From assembly GCF_014836665.1 (NCBI RefSeq), contig NZ_JACSQJ010000004.1, positions 1 to 64,000 on the forward strand: a stretch of DNA of 64,000 nucleotides, given 5' to 3'. Below, one piece after another: positions 57,224-64,000 of this stretch. The DNA comes from Luteimonas colneyensis (lineage in GTDB: Bacteria; Pseudomonadota; Gammaproteobacteria; Xanthomonadales; Xanthomonadaceae). Made by a program: the position numbers and the translations under genes. Under the pieces are notes generated by a model. The model saw only the letters and a list, made by a program, of their open reading frames with translations. It was not told where the DNA came from and did not search any database. How positions within the stretch are numbered: the stretch's first letter is position 1; each line of letters begins with the position of its first letter.

Positions 57224-57380
57224 CCACGGATTTACGCGGATCACACGGATTTACACGGATAGAGCAAAAGCTTTCTGTTCAAAAACCCGGCGGCAGCGCC
57301 CCGCAGGAGCAGGCCAAGGCCCGATGCAACTCAAAGCCCTGGCTTGATCCGCGTGAATCCGCGTCATCCGCGTCATCCGT
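57224..57380. repeat. Inverted pair of helically phased GGAT repeats
   Basis: Between hmgA and hpd, GGAT occurs at 57228, 57238, 57247 and 57257 (units like CACGGATTTA, 9-10 bases apart). The inverse ATCC occurs at 57347, 57357, 57366 and 57375. The two arms are ~40 bases each, tail to tail, with ~85 bases between. AAAGCTTT palindromes flank the left arm (57215-57222 and 57266-57273). The spacing of one helical turn suggests either a protein array or a large imperfect hairpin. No gene is found here. Confidence 0.7.
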
Positions 57381-57424
57381 GGTAAAGCGAAGCGTGCTTT
57401 TCGCCCCAACCCGCAGCGCGCGGC

Positions 57425-58528
57425 TTACAGCACGCCGCGCTGCATCTGGTCGCGTTCGATCGATTCGAAGAGCGCCTGGAAGTTGCCCTCGCCGAAGCCC
57501 TCGTTGCCCTTGCGCTGGATGATCTCGAAGAAGATCGGACCAAACGCGTTCTTGCCGAAGATCTGCAGCAGCTTGCGCTGCTTGGTCTCCGGGTCGGCGT
57601 CGATCAGGATCGCGTTCCTGCGCAGGCGCTCGACGTCCTCGCCGTGGTCGGGCACGCGCTGGTCGATCACGTCGAAGTAGGTATCGGGCGTGTCGAGGAA
57701 ATCGATGCCGGCCTCGCGCATCTTCTCCACCGAGGTGTAGATGTCGTCGGTGAACAGCGCGATGTGCTGGATGCCCTCGCCCTTGTAGTCGCGCAGGTAC
57801 TCGTTGATCTGGCTCTTCTCGTCGGACGACTCGTTGAGCGGGATGCGCACCACGCCGTCGGGCGCGGTCATGGCCTTGGACAGCAGGCCGGTCTTGGCGC
57901 CCTTGATGTCGAAGTAGCGGATCTCGCGGAAGTTGAACAGCTTCTCGTAGTAGTCCGACCACTTCTGCATGTTCCCGAGGAACAGGTTGTGCGTCAGGTG
58001 GTCGATGAAGGTCAGGCCGAAGCCCTTCGGGTGCTGGTCGACGCCCGGCAGCGGCTCGTAGTCGGCGTAGACGTCGGCCGCGGAATCGTCGACGAGGTAC
58101 AGCATGCAGTCGCCGATCCCCTTGATGACCGGGAAATCCACGGCGCGGGTGTCGGCCCTGTGCTCCACCTGCTCGCCGCCCTTGGCGAGCACGTGCTCCA
58201 GCACCTCGGACGGCGCCCTGGTGAAGCGGATCGCGAAGCCGCAGGCCGAGGGGCCGTGGCTGGCGGCGAAGTCGGAGGCGAAGGAGTCCGGCTCCTCGTT
58301 GAGCAGGAAGTTGATCGTGCCCTGGCGGAACAGGGTGATGGCGCGCGCGCGATGCTTCGCCACGGCGGTGAAGCCGAGCTTCTCGAGGTAGTCGCGCATG
58401 CGTGCGCCTTCGCCGGCCGGGGCGGCGAACTCGACGAACTCGAAGCCGTTGATGCCCATCGGGTTTTCGAAGGTGGTGACCTGCATGCCGAGGTTCGGCT
58501 GGCTGCTGGCCTGGGTCTGGGCGCTCAT
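57425..58528 (-). CDS. hpd: 4-hydroxyphenylpyruvate dioxygenase
   Basis: Converts 4-hydroxyphenylpyruvate to homogentisate, the substrate of the adjacent hmgA. 367 residues, two-domain vicinal-oxygen-chelate fold. Fe(II) ligands are His in GLTFIDHLTHNLF, His in GIQHIALFTDDI and Glu in PIFFEIIQRKG. The C-terminal KRNGNEGFGEGNFQALFESIE-type segment is typical of the gate helix. The ATG at 58528 follows a GGAG motif and matches relatives. Its promoter (58563-58591) contains the palindrome likely bound by the divergent MarR protein. Confidence 0.96.
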   Translation of the reverse strand: MSAQTQASSQPNLGMQVTTFENPMGINGFEFVEFAAPAGEGARMRDYLEKLGFTAVAKHRARAITLFRQGTINFLLNEEPDSFASDFAASHGPSACGFAIRFTRAPSEVLEHVLAKGGEQVEHRADTRAVDFPVIKGIGDCMLYLVDDSAADVYADYEPLPGVDQHPKGFGLTFIDHLTHNLFLGNMQKWSDYYEKLFNFREIRYFDIKGAKTGLLSKAMTAPDGVVRIPLNESSDEKSQINEYLRDYKGEGIQHIALFTDDIYTSVEKMREAGIDFLDTPDTYFDVIDQRVPDHGEDVERLRRNAILIDADPETKQRKLLQIFGKNAFGPIFFEIIQRKGNEGFGEGNFQALFESIERDQMQRGVL

Positions 58529-58562
58529 GGCGGCTCCTGGCAGTGGACGGGAGGGGCCGACT

Positions 58563-58591
58563 GTTATAGTTTCAGATGAAACCAGTTGCAA
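58563..58591 (-). promoter_or_regulatory. hpd promoter with MarR-type operator in the spacer
   Basis: On the minus strand, TTGCAA (58586-58591) and TATAAC (58563-58568) are separated by exactly 17 bases. The spacer contains the perfect 14-base palindrome GTTTCA-GA-TGAAAC (58569-58582). On the plus strand the same region has TATAGT at 58565, a possible -10 for the MarR gene. A protein on the palindrome would block both promoters. Confidence 0.6.
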
Positions 58592-58605
58592 GGCGCGACG
58601 CAGCA

Positions 58606-59082
58606 ATGACCGCATCCCCTCCGCCCCCTGCCACCGACGACGACGGCGCCCCGATGCTCGACCTGGAGCGCTTCGTTCCCTACCAGCTCAGCCTGCTGTC
58701 CAACGTGGTCAGCCAGGAGATCGCCGAGGCCTACGGCGACCGCTTCGGGCTGGCGATCACCGAGTGGCGGATCCTCGCCGTGCTCGGTCGCTTCCCGGGC
58801 CTGTCCGCGGTGGGCGTGGCCGAGCGCAGCGCGATGGACAAGGTCGCGGTCAGCCGCGCGGTGGCGCGCCTGCTGGAGCGCGGCCTGCTGCACCGCGAGA
58901 CCCACGGCGACGACCGCCGGCGCTCGGTGCTCGAGCTCAGCGAGGCCGGCCGCAAGGTCTACTCGGAAGTCGCTCCGCTGGCGCTGTCGTACGAGCGCGA
59001 ACTGCTGGCGCCGCTCAGCGAGGACGAGCGCCTGCAGTTCTCGCGCATGCTCGACCGCCTCGGTGAACGCTACGGGCTCTGA
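58606..59082 (+). CDS. MarR family regulator of tyrosine catabolism
   Basis: 158 residues with a winged helix-turn-helix: LAITEWRILAVLGRFPGLSA, SAMDKVAVSRAVARLLERG, and the wing LHRETHGDDRRRSVLELSEAG, flanked by dimerisation helices. It is divergent from hpd and resembles the HpdR-type regulators of homogentisate pathways. I chose ATG 58606; an in-frame ATG at 58576 lies inside the palindrome and at or near the expected transcription start, so it is unlikely to be used. The sulfotransferase gene follows after nine bases on the same strand. Ligand unknown, possibly 4-hydroxyphenylpyruvate. Confidence 0.85.
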   Translation: MTASPPPPATDDDGAPMLDLERFVPYQLSLLSNVVSQEIAEAYGDRFGLAITEWRILAVLGRFPGLSAVGVAERSAMDKVAVSRAVARLLERGLLHRETHGDDRRRSVLELSEAGRKVYSEVAPLALSYERELLAPLSEDERLQFSRMLDRLGERYGL

Positions 59083-59091
59083 GCGCCGCCC

Positions 59092-60744
59092 ATGACGCCG
59101 CCCGCCACCGGACCCGAGCACGCCAGGGCCGCGCCCGACGACGCAGCGGCCACGCGCGCCCGCGCATGGGCGCGCGCCAACGCGCTGGCCGCGGCCCGCG
59201 ACTGGCCCGGCGCCGCAGACGCCTATGCCGCGCTTGCCGGGTCCGAGCCCGGGGATGCCGCGGCCTGGATCGGACTGGCCAAGGCCAGCGGACGGGCCGG
59301 CCGCTACCGCGCGATGCATGCCGCCGCGCTGCGCGCGCACGCCGCCGGACCGCGCGAGTGGCCGCATGCGCTGGCGCTGGCGCGGCTGCTGCGCGACCTG
59401 CACGAGACGCGCGCGCTGGCCGCGCTGTCCACGGCCATGGCCGGCTTTGCCGAAGCCGCCGGCCCCGATGAATTCGTCGCGCTTGCGGACCTGCTCGTCG
59501 ACGAGGACCTGCACGACGAGGCGCTGACGTGGCTGGACCGCGCCGTGGACCGTGCACCCTCGCACGCACCGGCACGCTATGTGCGCGGCAGCACGCGCCT
59601 GTTCCTGGGCGACATGGCCGGCGCGCGCGATGACCTCCGGCAGGCCATCGCCGCCGCGCCGCATTTCGCCCACGCGCACCGCCGGCTGTCGCAGCTGCGC
59701 GCGCAGGACCGCCCCGGCGCCGCCGCGCGCGTGGAGCGCCTGCGCGACGAGCGTGCGCGCGTAGCCCCGGGCAGCGAGCACGACATCCACTTCAGCCACG
59801 CCCTCTTCGACGAACTGCACGACCTCGGCCGCCACGACGAGGCCTGGCCCGAGCTCGAGCGCGGCATGCGCGCCAAGCGCGCCACCCTGCGCTACGACGT
59901 CGAGGACGACCTGCGCCTGGCCGAGGCGATCCGCGACCGCTGCGACGCCGGCTTCATCACGGGCGCCGGGCAGGTGCCGGACGCGGAGGCCCCGTCCCCG
60001 GTGTTCATCGTCGGCCTGTTCCGCTCGGGTTCCACCGTCCTGGAGCGCATGCTCGGCGGGCACCCGGCGGTGGCCGAGGGCGGCGAGAGCATGGGCTTCG
60101 CCGCCGCGCTGCGCCTGGCCGCGGACCACCGCGGTCGCGGGCCGGTCGATGCCGGCCTGCTCGGACGACTGGACGCGATCGACTGGCCGGCGCTCGGCCG
60201 CGATTTCATGGCCGCGAACGCCTGGCGCGCGCGCGGCCGCGCGCTGTGGACGGAGAAGCTACCGACCAATGCCCTGCTGCTCGGCTGCATCGCGCGGGCG
60301 CTGCCGGGCGCGCGCTTCATCCATGCGGTGCGCGCGCCGATGGACGTCTGCTTCTCCAACCTGCGGATGCTGTACGGCGGCTTCGCGCCGTGGTCATACG
60401 ACCAGCGCGAGCTGGCCGCGTGGCACCAGGCGCATGCCCGCCTGATGGCGCACTGGCACGCGGTGCTCGGGCCGCGCCTGCTCGACGTCCGGCACGACGC
60501 CCTGCTGCGCGAACCCGAAGCGGTGATGCGCGGCGTCCTCGACCACCTCGGGCTCGATTTCGACCCGGACGTGCTGCGCCCCGAGCGCAGCGGCGGCGCC
60601 GTCGCCACCGCCAGCGCCGCCCAGGTGCGCGCGGGCCTCAGGGCACCCGGGCCGCCGGAGTGGCGGCCCTATCTCGACCGGCTCGGCCCGCTCGTCGCGG
60701 GCCTGGGGCTGGACGACCCGACCGGGTCGGGCCGGCCGGCCTGA
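59092..60744 (+). CDS. TPR-containing sulfotransferase family protein
   Basis: 550 residues. The first ~240 are helical TPR-like repeats (DWPGAADAYAALAGSEPGD, DEALTWLDRAVDRAPSHAP, GDMAGARDDLRQAIAAAPHF). Residues ~300-530 form a sulfotransferase domain: the 5'-phosphosulfate loop FIVGLFRSGSTVLERML at about 304-320 and the 3'-phosphate motif VRAPMDVCFSNLRML near 411. It would transfer sulfate from PAPS to a peptide, lipid or glycan. The nine-base gap to the MarR gene suggests one transcript, though a functional link to tyrosine catabolism is not obvious. It converges with the peptide transporter. Confidence 0.85.
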   Translation: MTPPATGPEHARAAPDDAAATRARAWARANALAAARDWPGAADAYAALAGSEPGDAAAWIGLAKASGRAGRYRAMHAAALRAHAAGPREWPHALALARLLRDLHETRALAALSTAMAGFAEAAGPDEFVALADLLVDEDLHDEALTWLDRAVDRAPSHAPARYVRGSTRLFLGDMAGARDDLRQAIAAAPHFAHAHRRLSQLRAQDRPGAAARVERLRDERARVAPGSEHDIHFSHALFDELHDLGRHDEAWPELERGMRAKRATLRYDVEDDLRLAEAIRDRCDAGFITGAGQVPDAEAPSPVFIVGLFRSGSTVLERMLGGHPAVAEGGESMGFAAALRLAADHRGRGPVDAGLLGRLDAIDWPALGRDFMAANAWRARGRALWTEKLPTNALLLGCIARALPGARFIHAVRAPMDVCFSNLRMLYGGFAPWSYDQRELAAWHQAHARLMAHWHAVLGPRLLDVRHDALLREPEAVMRGVLDHLGLDFDPDVLRPERSGGAVATASAAQVRAGLRAPGPPEWRPYLDRLGPLVAGLGLDDPTGSGRPA

Positions 60745-60751
60745 ACCGGTC

Positions 60752-60769
60752 GCGTCGCCTCAGCGACGC
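60752..60769. terminator. Small hairpin between convergent genes
   Basis: gcgtcgc (60752-60758) and gcgacgc (60763-60769) form a 7-bp stem with a CTCA loop, overlapping the stop of the minus-strand transporter and eight bases past the sulfotransferase stop. No T-tract. A weak candidate for bidirectional termination. Confidence 0.3.
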
Positions 60770-62334
60770 TCCTCGGTGATGTCGATGCCCGCGGCCTGCG
60801 CTTCGGCCAGCTCGCCCTGCCCGGCGAGGTCGTCGTCGCGCAGGGTGTCGAGGTGCATCAGCTTCTTCACCAGCGGGGCGATCACCAGCATCACGATGCC
60901 GACGCCCACCGCCAGCCAGCCGACGTTCGAGTAGACCTCCATCACCCGCTCCACGCCGCCGCCCTCGCCGCCGGTCGCGGCCGAGATCAGGCCGGCGGCG
61001 AAGTTGCCGGTGGCCGAGGCGAAGAACCAGGCGCCCATGATCAGGCTGGCCATCTGCGCCGGCGCCAGCCGGTTCATCGCCGACAGGCCCACCGGCGACA
61101 GGCACAGCTCGCCCATGGTGTGGATCAGGTAGATCAGGAAGATGAAGATCACCGGCGTGGCGCCGGCGCCCGCCGCGGCGGCACCGGCCACCAGCACCAG
61201 GAAGCCCGCGCCCACCAGCACCACGCCGAGCGCGAACTTGGCCGGTGCCGAGGGCTCCCAGCCGCGCTTGGCCAGCCACAGCCAGAACATGGCGAACAGC
61301 GGCGCCAGGGCGATGATGTACATCGAGTTCAGCGACTGGAACATCGACGCCGGGACTTCCCAGCCGAAGATGTGGCGGTCGACCGAGCGGTCGGTGAACA
61401 GGTTGAGCGAGGCGCCGGCCTGCTCGAACAGCGCCCAGAACAGGATCGAACCGATGATGAGGTACAGCGCGGCGATGATCCGGTTGCGCTCCTCGCGGCG
61501 GAGCTTGAACACGGCGGTGAACAGCACGTAGCCGATCAGGATCGCGCCGGCCGAGCCGAGCAGGTAACCGACCATCGACTGGTGCTGGATCAGGTACCAG
61601 ACCACGCCGACCGACAGGAAGGCCAGCGCGTACAGCACCCACTCGAAGGTGATGCCGCCCAGCACCGGCTTCGCCAGCTTCTCCGGCACGCGCGACTCGC
61701 CGCGGCCCATCAGCATCGGCTTGCCGATCACGAACACCACCAGGCCCAGCAGCATGCCCACGCCCGCCGCGCCGAAGCCCCAGGCCCAGCCGTAGGTCTG
61801 GCCGAGGTAGCCGGCGATGAGCGAGCCGAGCATCGCGCCCAGGTTGATGCCCATGTAGAAGATCGTGTACGCCGGGTCGCGACGGATGTCCGTGCGCGGG
61901 TACAGCTGCCCGACCATCACCGAGATGTTGGCCTTCAGGAAGCCGGAGCCGACGATGATGAAGGACAGCGCCAGCCAGAAGATGTTCATCTCCGGCGCGT
62001 TCTGCCCGCCATCGCCCTCGAACGCCATCAGGAAGTGGCCGAAGGTCAGCAGCACCGCGCCGAACAGCACGGCCTTGCGCTGGCCGAGGTAGCGGTCGGC
62101 GAGATAGCCGCCGACGACCGGCGCGATGTACACCAGCGCGGTGTAGGCGCCGTAGATCACCGACGCTTCGGAGTCCGAGAACATCCAGTGCTGGACGAGG
62201 TAGAAGATCAGCAGCGCGCGCATGCCGTAGTAGGAGAAGCGCTCCCACATCTCGGCGAAGAACAGCACGAACAGTCCGCGCGGATGACCCAGCAGGGTCT
62301 TCTGGGCCTCGAGGGCGTGGTCTGGATGGGCCAA
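60760..62334 (-). CDS. POT-family proton-dependent peptide transporter
   Basis: 524 residues, 12-14 helices of the major facilitator superfamily, peptide:H+ symporter branch (DtpT/YdgR-like). The ExxER-type motif is in FAEMWERFSYYGMRALLIFY; GGYLADRYLGQRKAV, GFLKANISVMVGQLY and FYMGINLGAMLGSLIAGYL are further POT marks. There is no ATG between 62490 and the first helix; TTG 62334 (read LAHPDHALEAQK) has GGAG seven bases upstream, so I infer a TTG start. It imports di- and tripeptides. A second POT gene lies upstream, so they may be paralogues with different substrates. Confidence 0.9.
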   Translation of the reverse strand: MAHPDHALEAQKTLLGHPRGLFVLFFAEMWERFSYYGMRALLIFYLVQHWMFSDSEASVIYGAYTALVYIAPVVGGYLADRYLGQRKAVLFGAVLLTFGHFLMAFEGDGGQNAPEMNIFWLALSFIIVGSGFLKANISVMVGQLYPRTDIRRDPAYTIFYMGINLGAMLGSLIAGYLGQTYGWAWGFGAAGVGMLLGLVVFVIGKPMLMGRGESRVPEKLAKPVLGGITFEWVLYALAFLSVGVVWYLIQHQSMVGYLLGSAGAILIGYVLFTAVFKLRREERNRIIAALYLIIGSILFWALFEQAGASLNLFTDRSVDRHIFGWEVPASMFQSLNSMYIIALAPLFAMFWLWLAKRGWEPSAPAKFALGVVLVGAGFLVLVAGAAAAGAGATPVIFIFLIYLIHTMGELCLSPVGLSAMNRLAPAQMASLIMGAWFFASATGNFAAGLISAATGGEGGGVERVMEVYSNVGWLAVGVGIVMLVIAPLVKKLMHLDTLRDDDLAGQGELAEAQAAGIDITEERR

Positions 62335-62434
62335 CTCGCTACTCCGTGATTGCGCCCGCGTTTCGCGGGTCGAATCGGCCAACTTACCGCGTGCCGCCAC
62401 CACAGGGAAGCTGAACGGGACGCCGAAACGCGAA

Positions 62435-62454
62435 CGGCGGCCCGGAGGCCGCCG
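62435..62454 (-). terminator. Hairpin terminator after the second peptide transporter
   Basis: An 8-bp perfect stem (cggcggcc, 62435-62442; ggccgccg, 62447-62454) with a 4-base loop, 39 bases past the stop of the upstream minus-strand transporter. On the minus strand it is followed by gttcgcgttt. The core, ggcggcc-TCCG-ggccgcc, is identical to the hppA terminator core. Confidence 0.55.
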
Positions 62455-62493
62455 CTGCGCAGGCGCTGCGGGCGCGCGCGGCGCCCGCAAACC

Positions 62494-63939
62494 TCACTTC
62501 ACGCCGTGCATCAGCCGCTGGATCAGCGGCGCGATCAGGAACAGCAGCACGCCCGCGCCGAGCAGCGCCCAGAAGCCGAAGCTGTAGCCGGCATGCGCCG
62601 ATTCCACCGTCATGCCGCCCTCGCCGCTGACGCTGGAGGCGAACATGCCCGACAGGTTGTTGCCGATCGCGATCGACAGGAACCAGCCGCCCATCGCCAG
62701 GCCGGTGAGCTTGGCCGGCGCCAGCTTGGTGGTCATCGAAAGCCCGATCGGCGACAGGCACAGCTCGCCGATGGACTGGATGACGTAGACCATGAACAAC
62801 GTCCAGAACGGGATCTTCAGCGTGGCCGGGTCGACCATGCTCGACAGCGCCAGCATCAGCAGCAGGAAGGCCAGGCCGTTGAAGATCAGGCCGAGGCCGA
62901 ACTTGCGCGGGATCGAGGGATTGGCCCGCCCCATCGCCACCCACAGCCAGGCGATGACCGGCGCCAGGGTGATGATCGCGATCGAGTTGACCGACTGGAA
63001 CCAGCCCACCGGGAAGATCCAGCCGCCGAGGTCGCGGTCGACGATGTTCTGCGCGAGGAAGTTGAACGAGCTGCCGGCCTGCTCGAAGAACATCCAGAAC
63101 AGCACGTTGAAGCCGAAGATGATCAGCATCGCGATCACCATGTCGCGCTGCTTCGAGCCTTCGCGGATGCCTTCGACCAGCAGCATGATCGCCGGCACGA
63201 TGAACAGGGCCAGCAGGATCCAGTTGAGCAGGCCCGCCTCGATGGTGAGCAGGAAGTAGAAGGCCGGGATCGCGACCAGGGCGCCCACCGCAACCGCCAG
63301 CACGCGGCCCATGCCCGGCGCGTCCGCCGGGGCCGCGCCGATGCCCTTGAGCTGCGCGCGCCCGAACCAGAACCACAGCAGGCTGAAGAGCATGCCGATG
63401 CCCGAGGCGATGAAGACCACCTTGTAGGCCGGCATGCCGTCGCTGCCGAACACCTTCTCCGCCAGCCAGCCGGTCAGGATGGGCGCGATGAAGGCGCCCA
63501 TGTTGATGCCCATGTAGAAGATGGTGAAGCCGGAGTCGCGGCGCTCGTCGCCGGTGGCGTAGAGCTTGCCGACCATGGTCGAGATGATCGGCTTGAACAG
63601 GCCGTTGCCGACGATCACGGTGGCCAGGCCGAGCTTGAGCCAGGCGTCGCTCGGCGTGGTGATCATGAACAGGCCGGCGGCCATGAACACCGCGCCGAGC
63701 AGGATCGCGCGCTGGTAGCCGATCAGCTTGTCGGCCACGTAGCCGCCGAAGATGGCGGCCGCGTAGACCAGCGCGAGGTAGGCGCCGTAGAGCTCGCTGG
63801 CCGGCGCCTCGCCGGAGGCGTCGCCCTGGTAGAACTGGGCCACGATGTACAGCACCAGCGCCCAGCGCATGCCGTAGAAGGCGAAGCGCTCCCAGAACTC
63901 GGTCATGAACAGCATCCACAGCGGGCGCGGATGGCCCAT
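62494..63939 (-). CDS. POT-family peptide transporter, probably 5'-truncated by the window
   Basis: 481 residues from ATG 63939. The frame stays open to position 64000, reading PASGPAIPEFSQVMGHPRPL, and relatives have ~15-25 residues before GHPRPLWM, so the true start is probably upstream of the window. The core is intact: MTEFWERFAFYGMRWALVLY, GGYVADKLIGYQRAI, NGLFKPIISTMVGKLY and FYMGINMGAFIAPIL. It is a proton-coupled di/tripeptide importer like its neighbour, about 35% similar by eye in motif regions, with a shorter C-terminus ending LIQRLMHGVK. Confidence 0.88.
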   Translation of the reverse strand: MGHPRPLWMLFMTEFWERFAFYGMRWALVLYIVAQFYQGDASGEAPASELYGAYLALVYAAAIFGGYVADKLIGYQRAILLGAVFMAAGLFMITTPSDAWLKLGLATVIVGNGLFKPIISTMVGKLYATGDERRDSGFTIFYMGINMGAFIAPILTGWLAEKVFGSDGMPAYKVVFIASGIGMLFSLLWFWFGRAQLKGIGAAPADAPGMGRVLAVAVGALVAIPAFYFLLTIEAGLLNWILLALFIVPAIMLLVEGIREGSKQRDMVIAMLIIFGFNVLFWMFFEQAGSSFNFLAQNIVDRDLGGWIFPVGWFQSVNSIAIITLAPVIAWLWVAMGRANPSIPRKFGLGLIFNGLAFLLLMLALSSMVDPATLKIPFWTLFMVYVIQSIGELCLSPIGLSMTTKLAPAKLTGLAMGGWFLSIAIGNNLSGMFASSVSGEGGMTVESAHAGYSFGFWALLGAGVLLFLIAPLIQRLMHGVK

Positions 63940-64000
63940 GACCTGGCTGAATTCCGGGATCGCGGGACCGGAGGCGGGTGGGTCAATGCCCGGTCCGGCG

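Noticed and set aside
57224..57380. CRISPR array
   Set aside because: Units are ~10 bases without unique spacers of equal length and appear in inverted arms, so this is not a CRISPR.
58576..58605. Ten extra N-terminal codons for the MarR protein
   Set aside because: The ATG lies inside the operator and close to the predicted transcription start; homology begins downstream of 58606.

Overview
The window is a contiguous stretch of high-GC (roughly 70%) gammaproteobacterial chromosome. It most resembles the Xanthomonadaceae/Lysobacteraceae (Lysobacter, Luteimonas or a close relative). Reasons: a PPi-dependent phosphofructokinase lies near a membrane H+-pyrophosphatase and a soluble PPase; adk is the short form and is translationally coupled to mpl; pcm is followed by tolC; and there is a REP doublet of the GTAGGAGCGGCT type. 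Almost every base is coding and no gene-free stretch exceeds 300 bases. I see no rRNA, tRNA, insertion sequence, prophage or CRISPR array. The last gene is probably cut by the right edge.

Layout. 0-6 kb: DUF192 lipoprotein, rubredoxin, thiE, hemL, a voltage-gated-type K+ channel, argD and an HSDL2-like SDR. 6-13 kb: a small LPS-type kinase, a DedA-PAP2-LssY fusion, a LON-substrate-domain protein, mpl, adk and PPi-dependent pfp. 13-17 kb: secreted proteins of unknown role and the H+-translocating pyrophosphatase hppA. 17-22 kb: an accessory-looking patch with an RTX-repeat/M91 (NleD-type) zinc peptidase, soluble ppa, an odd K+ channel homologue, and an RNase A-like toxin followed by a CdiI-type immunity gene. 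22-31 kb: thiC under a TPP riboswitch, a three-gene 2-oxoacid:ferredoxin oxidoreductase module with its own flavin/Fe-S subunit, and thrB. 31-38 kb: an RND efflux pump with a divergent TetR regulator, then pcm and tolC. 38-43 kb: envelope genes (waaA, a lipid A-type acyltransferase, an O-antigen ligase-like protein, a GT4 glycosyltransferase) and a zf-CHCC protein. 43-48 kb: degenerate pirin, nitroreductase, ELM1-like, Mpo1-like, EamA and atypical SDR genes. 48-55 kb: a six-gene Mrp Na+/H+ antiporter operon with every junction overlapping, and a Ca2+/cation antiporter. 55-59 kb: tyrosine catabolism (hmgA, hpd) with a divergent MarR regulator. 59-64 kb: a TPR-sulfotransferase and two POT-family peptide transporters.

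How the genes work together. PPi chemistry links pfp, hppA and ppa: PPi can drive glycolysis, pump protons or be hydrolysed. The hmgA/hpd block degrades tyrosine through homogentisate, and a palindrome inside the hpd promoter is the likely MarR site. The waaA-to-GT4 block serves LPS. The most unusual content is the pair of candidate toxins at 17.8-22.1 kb, the helically phased GGAT repeats between hmgA and hpd, a REP doublet that supplies the stop codons of two convergent genes, and repeated placement of a -10 box only 5-7 bases before the start codon, which suggests leaderless mRNAs.
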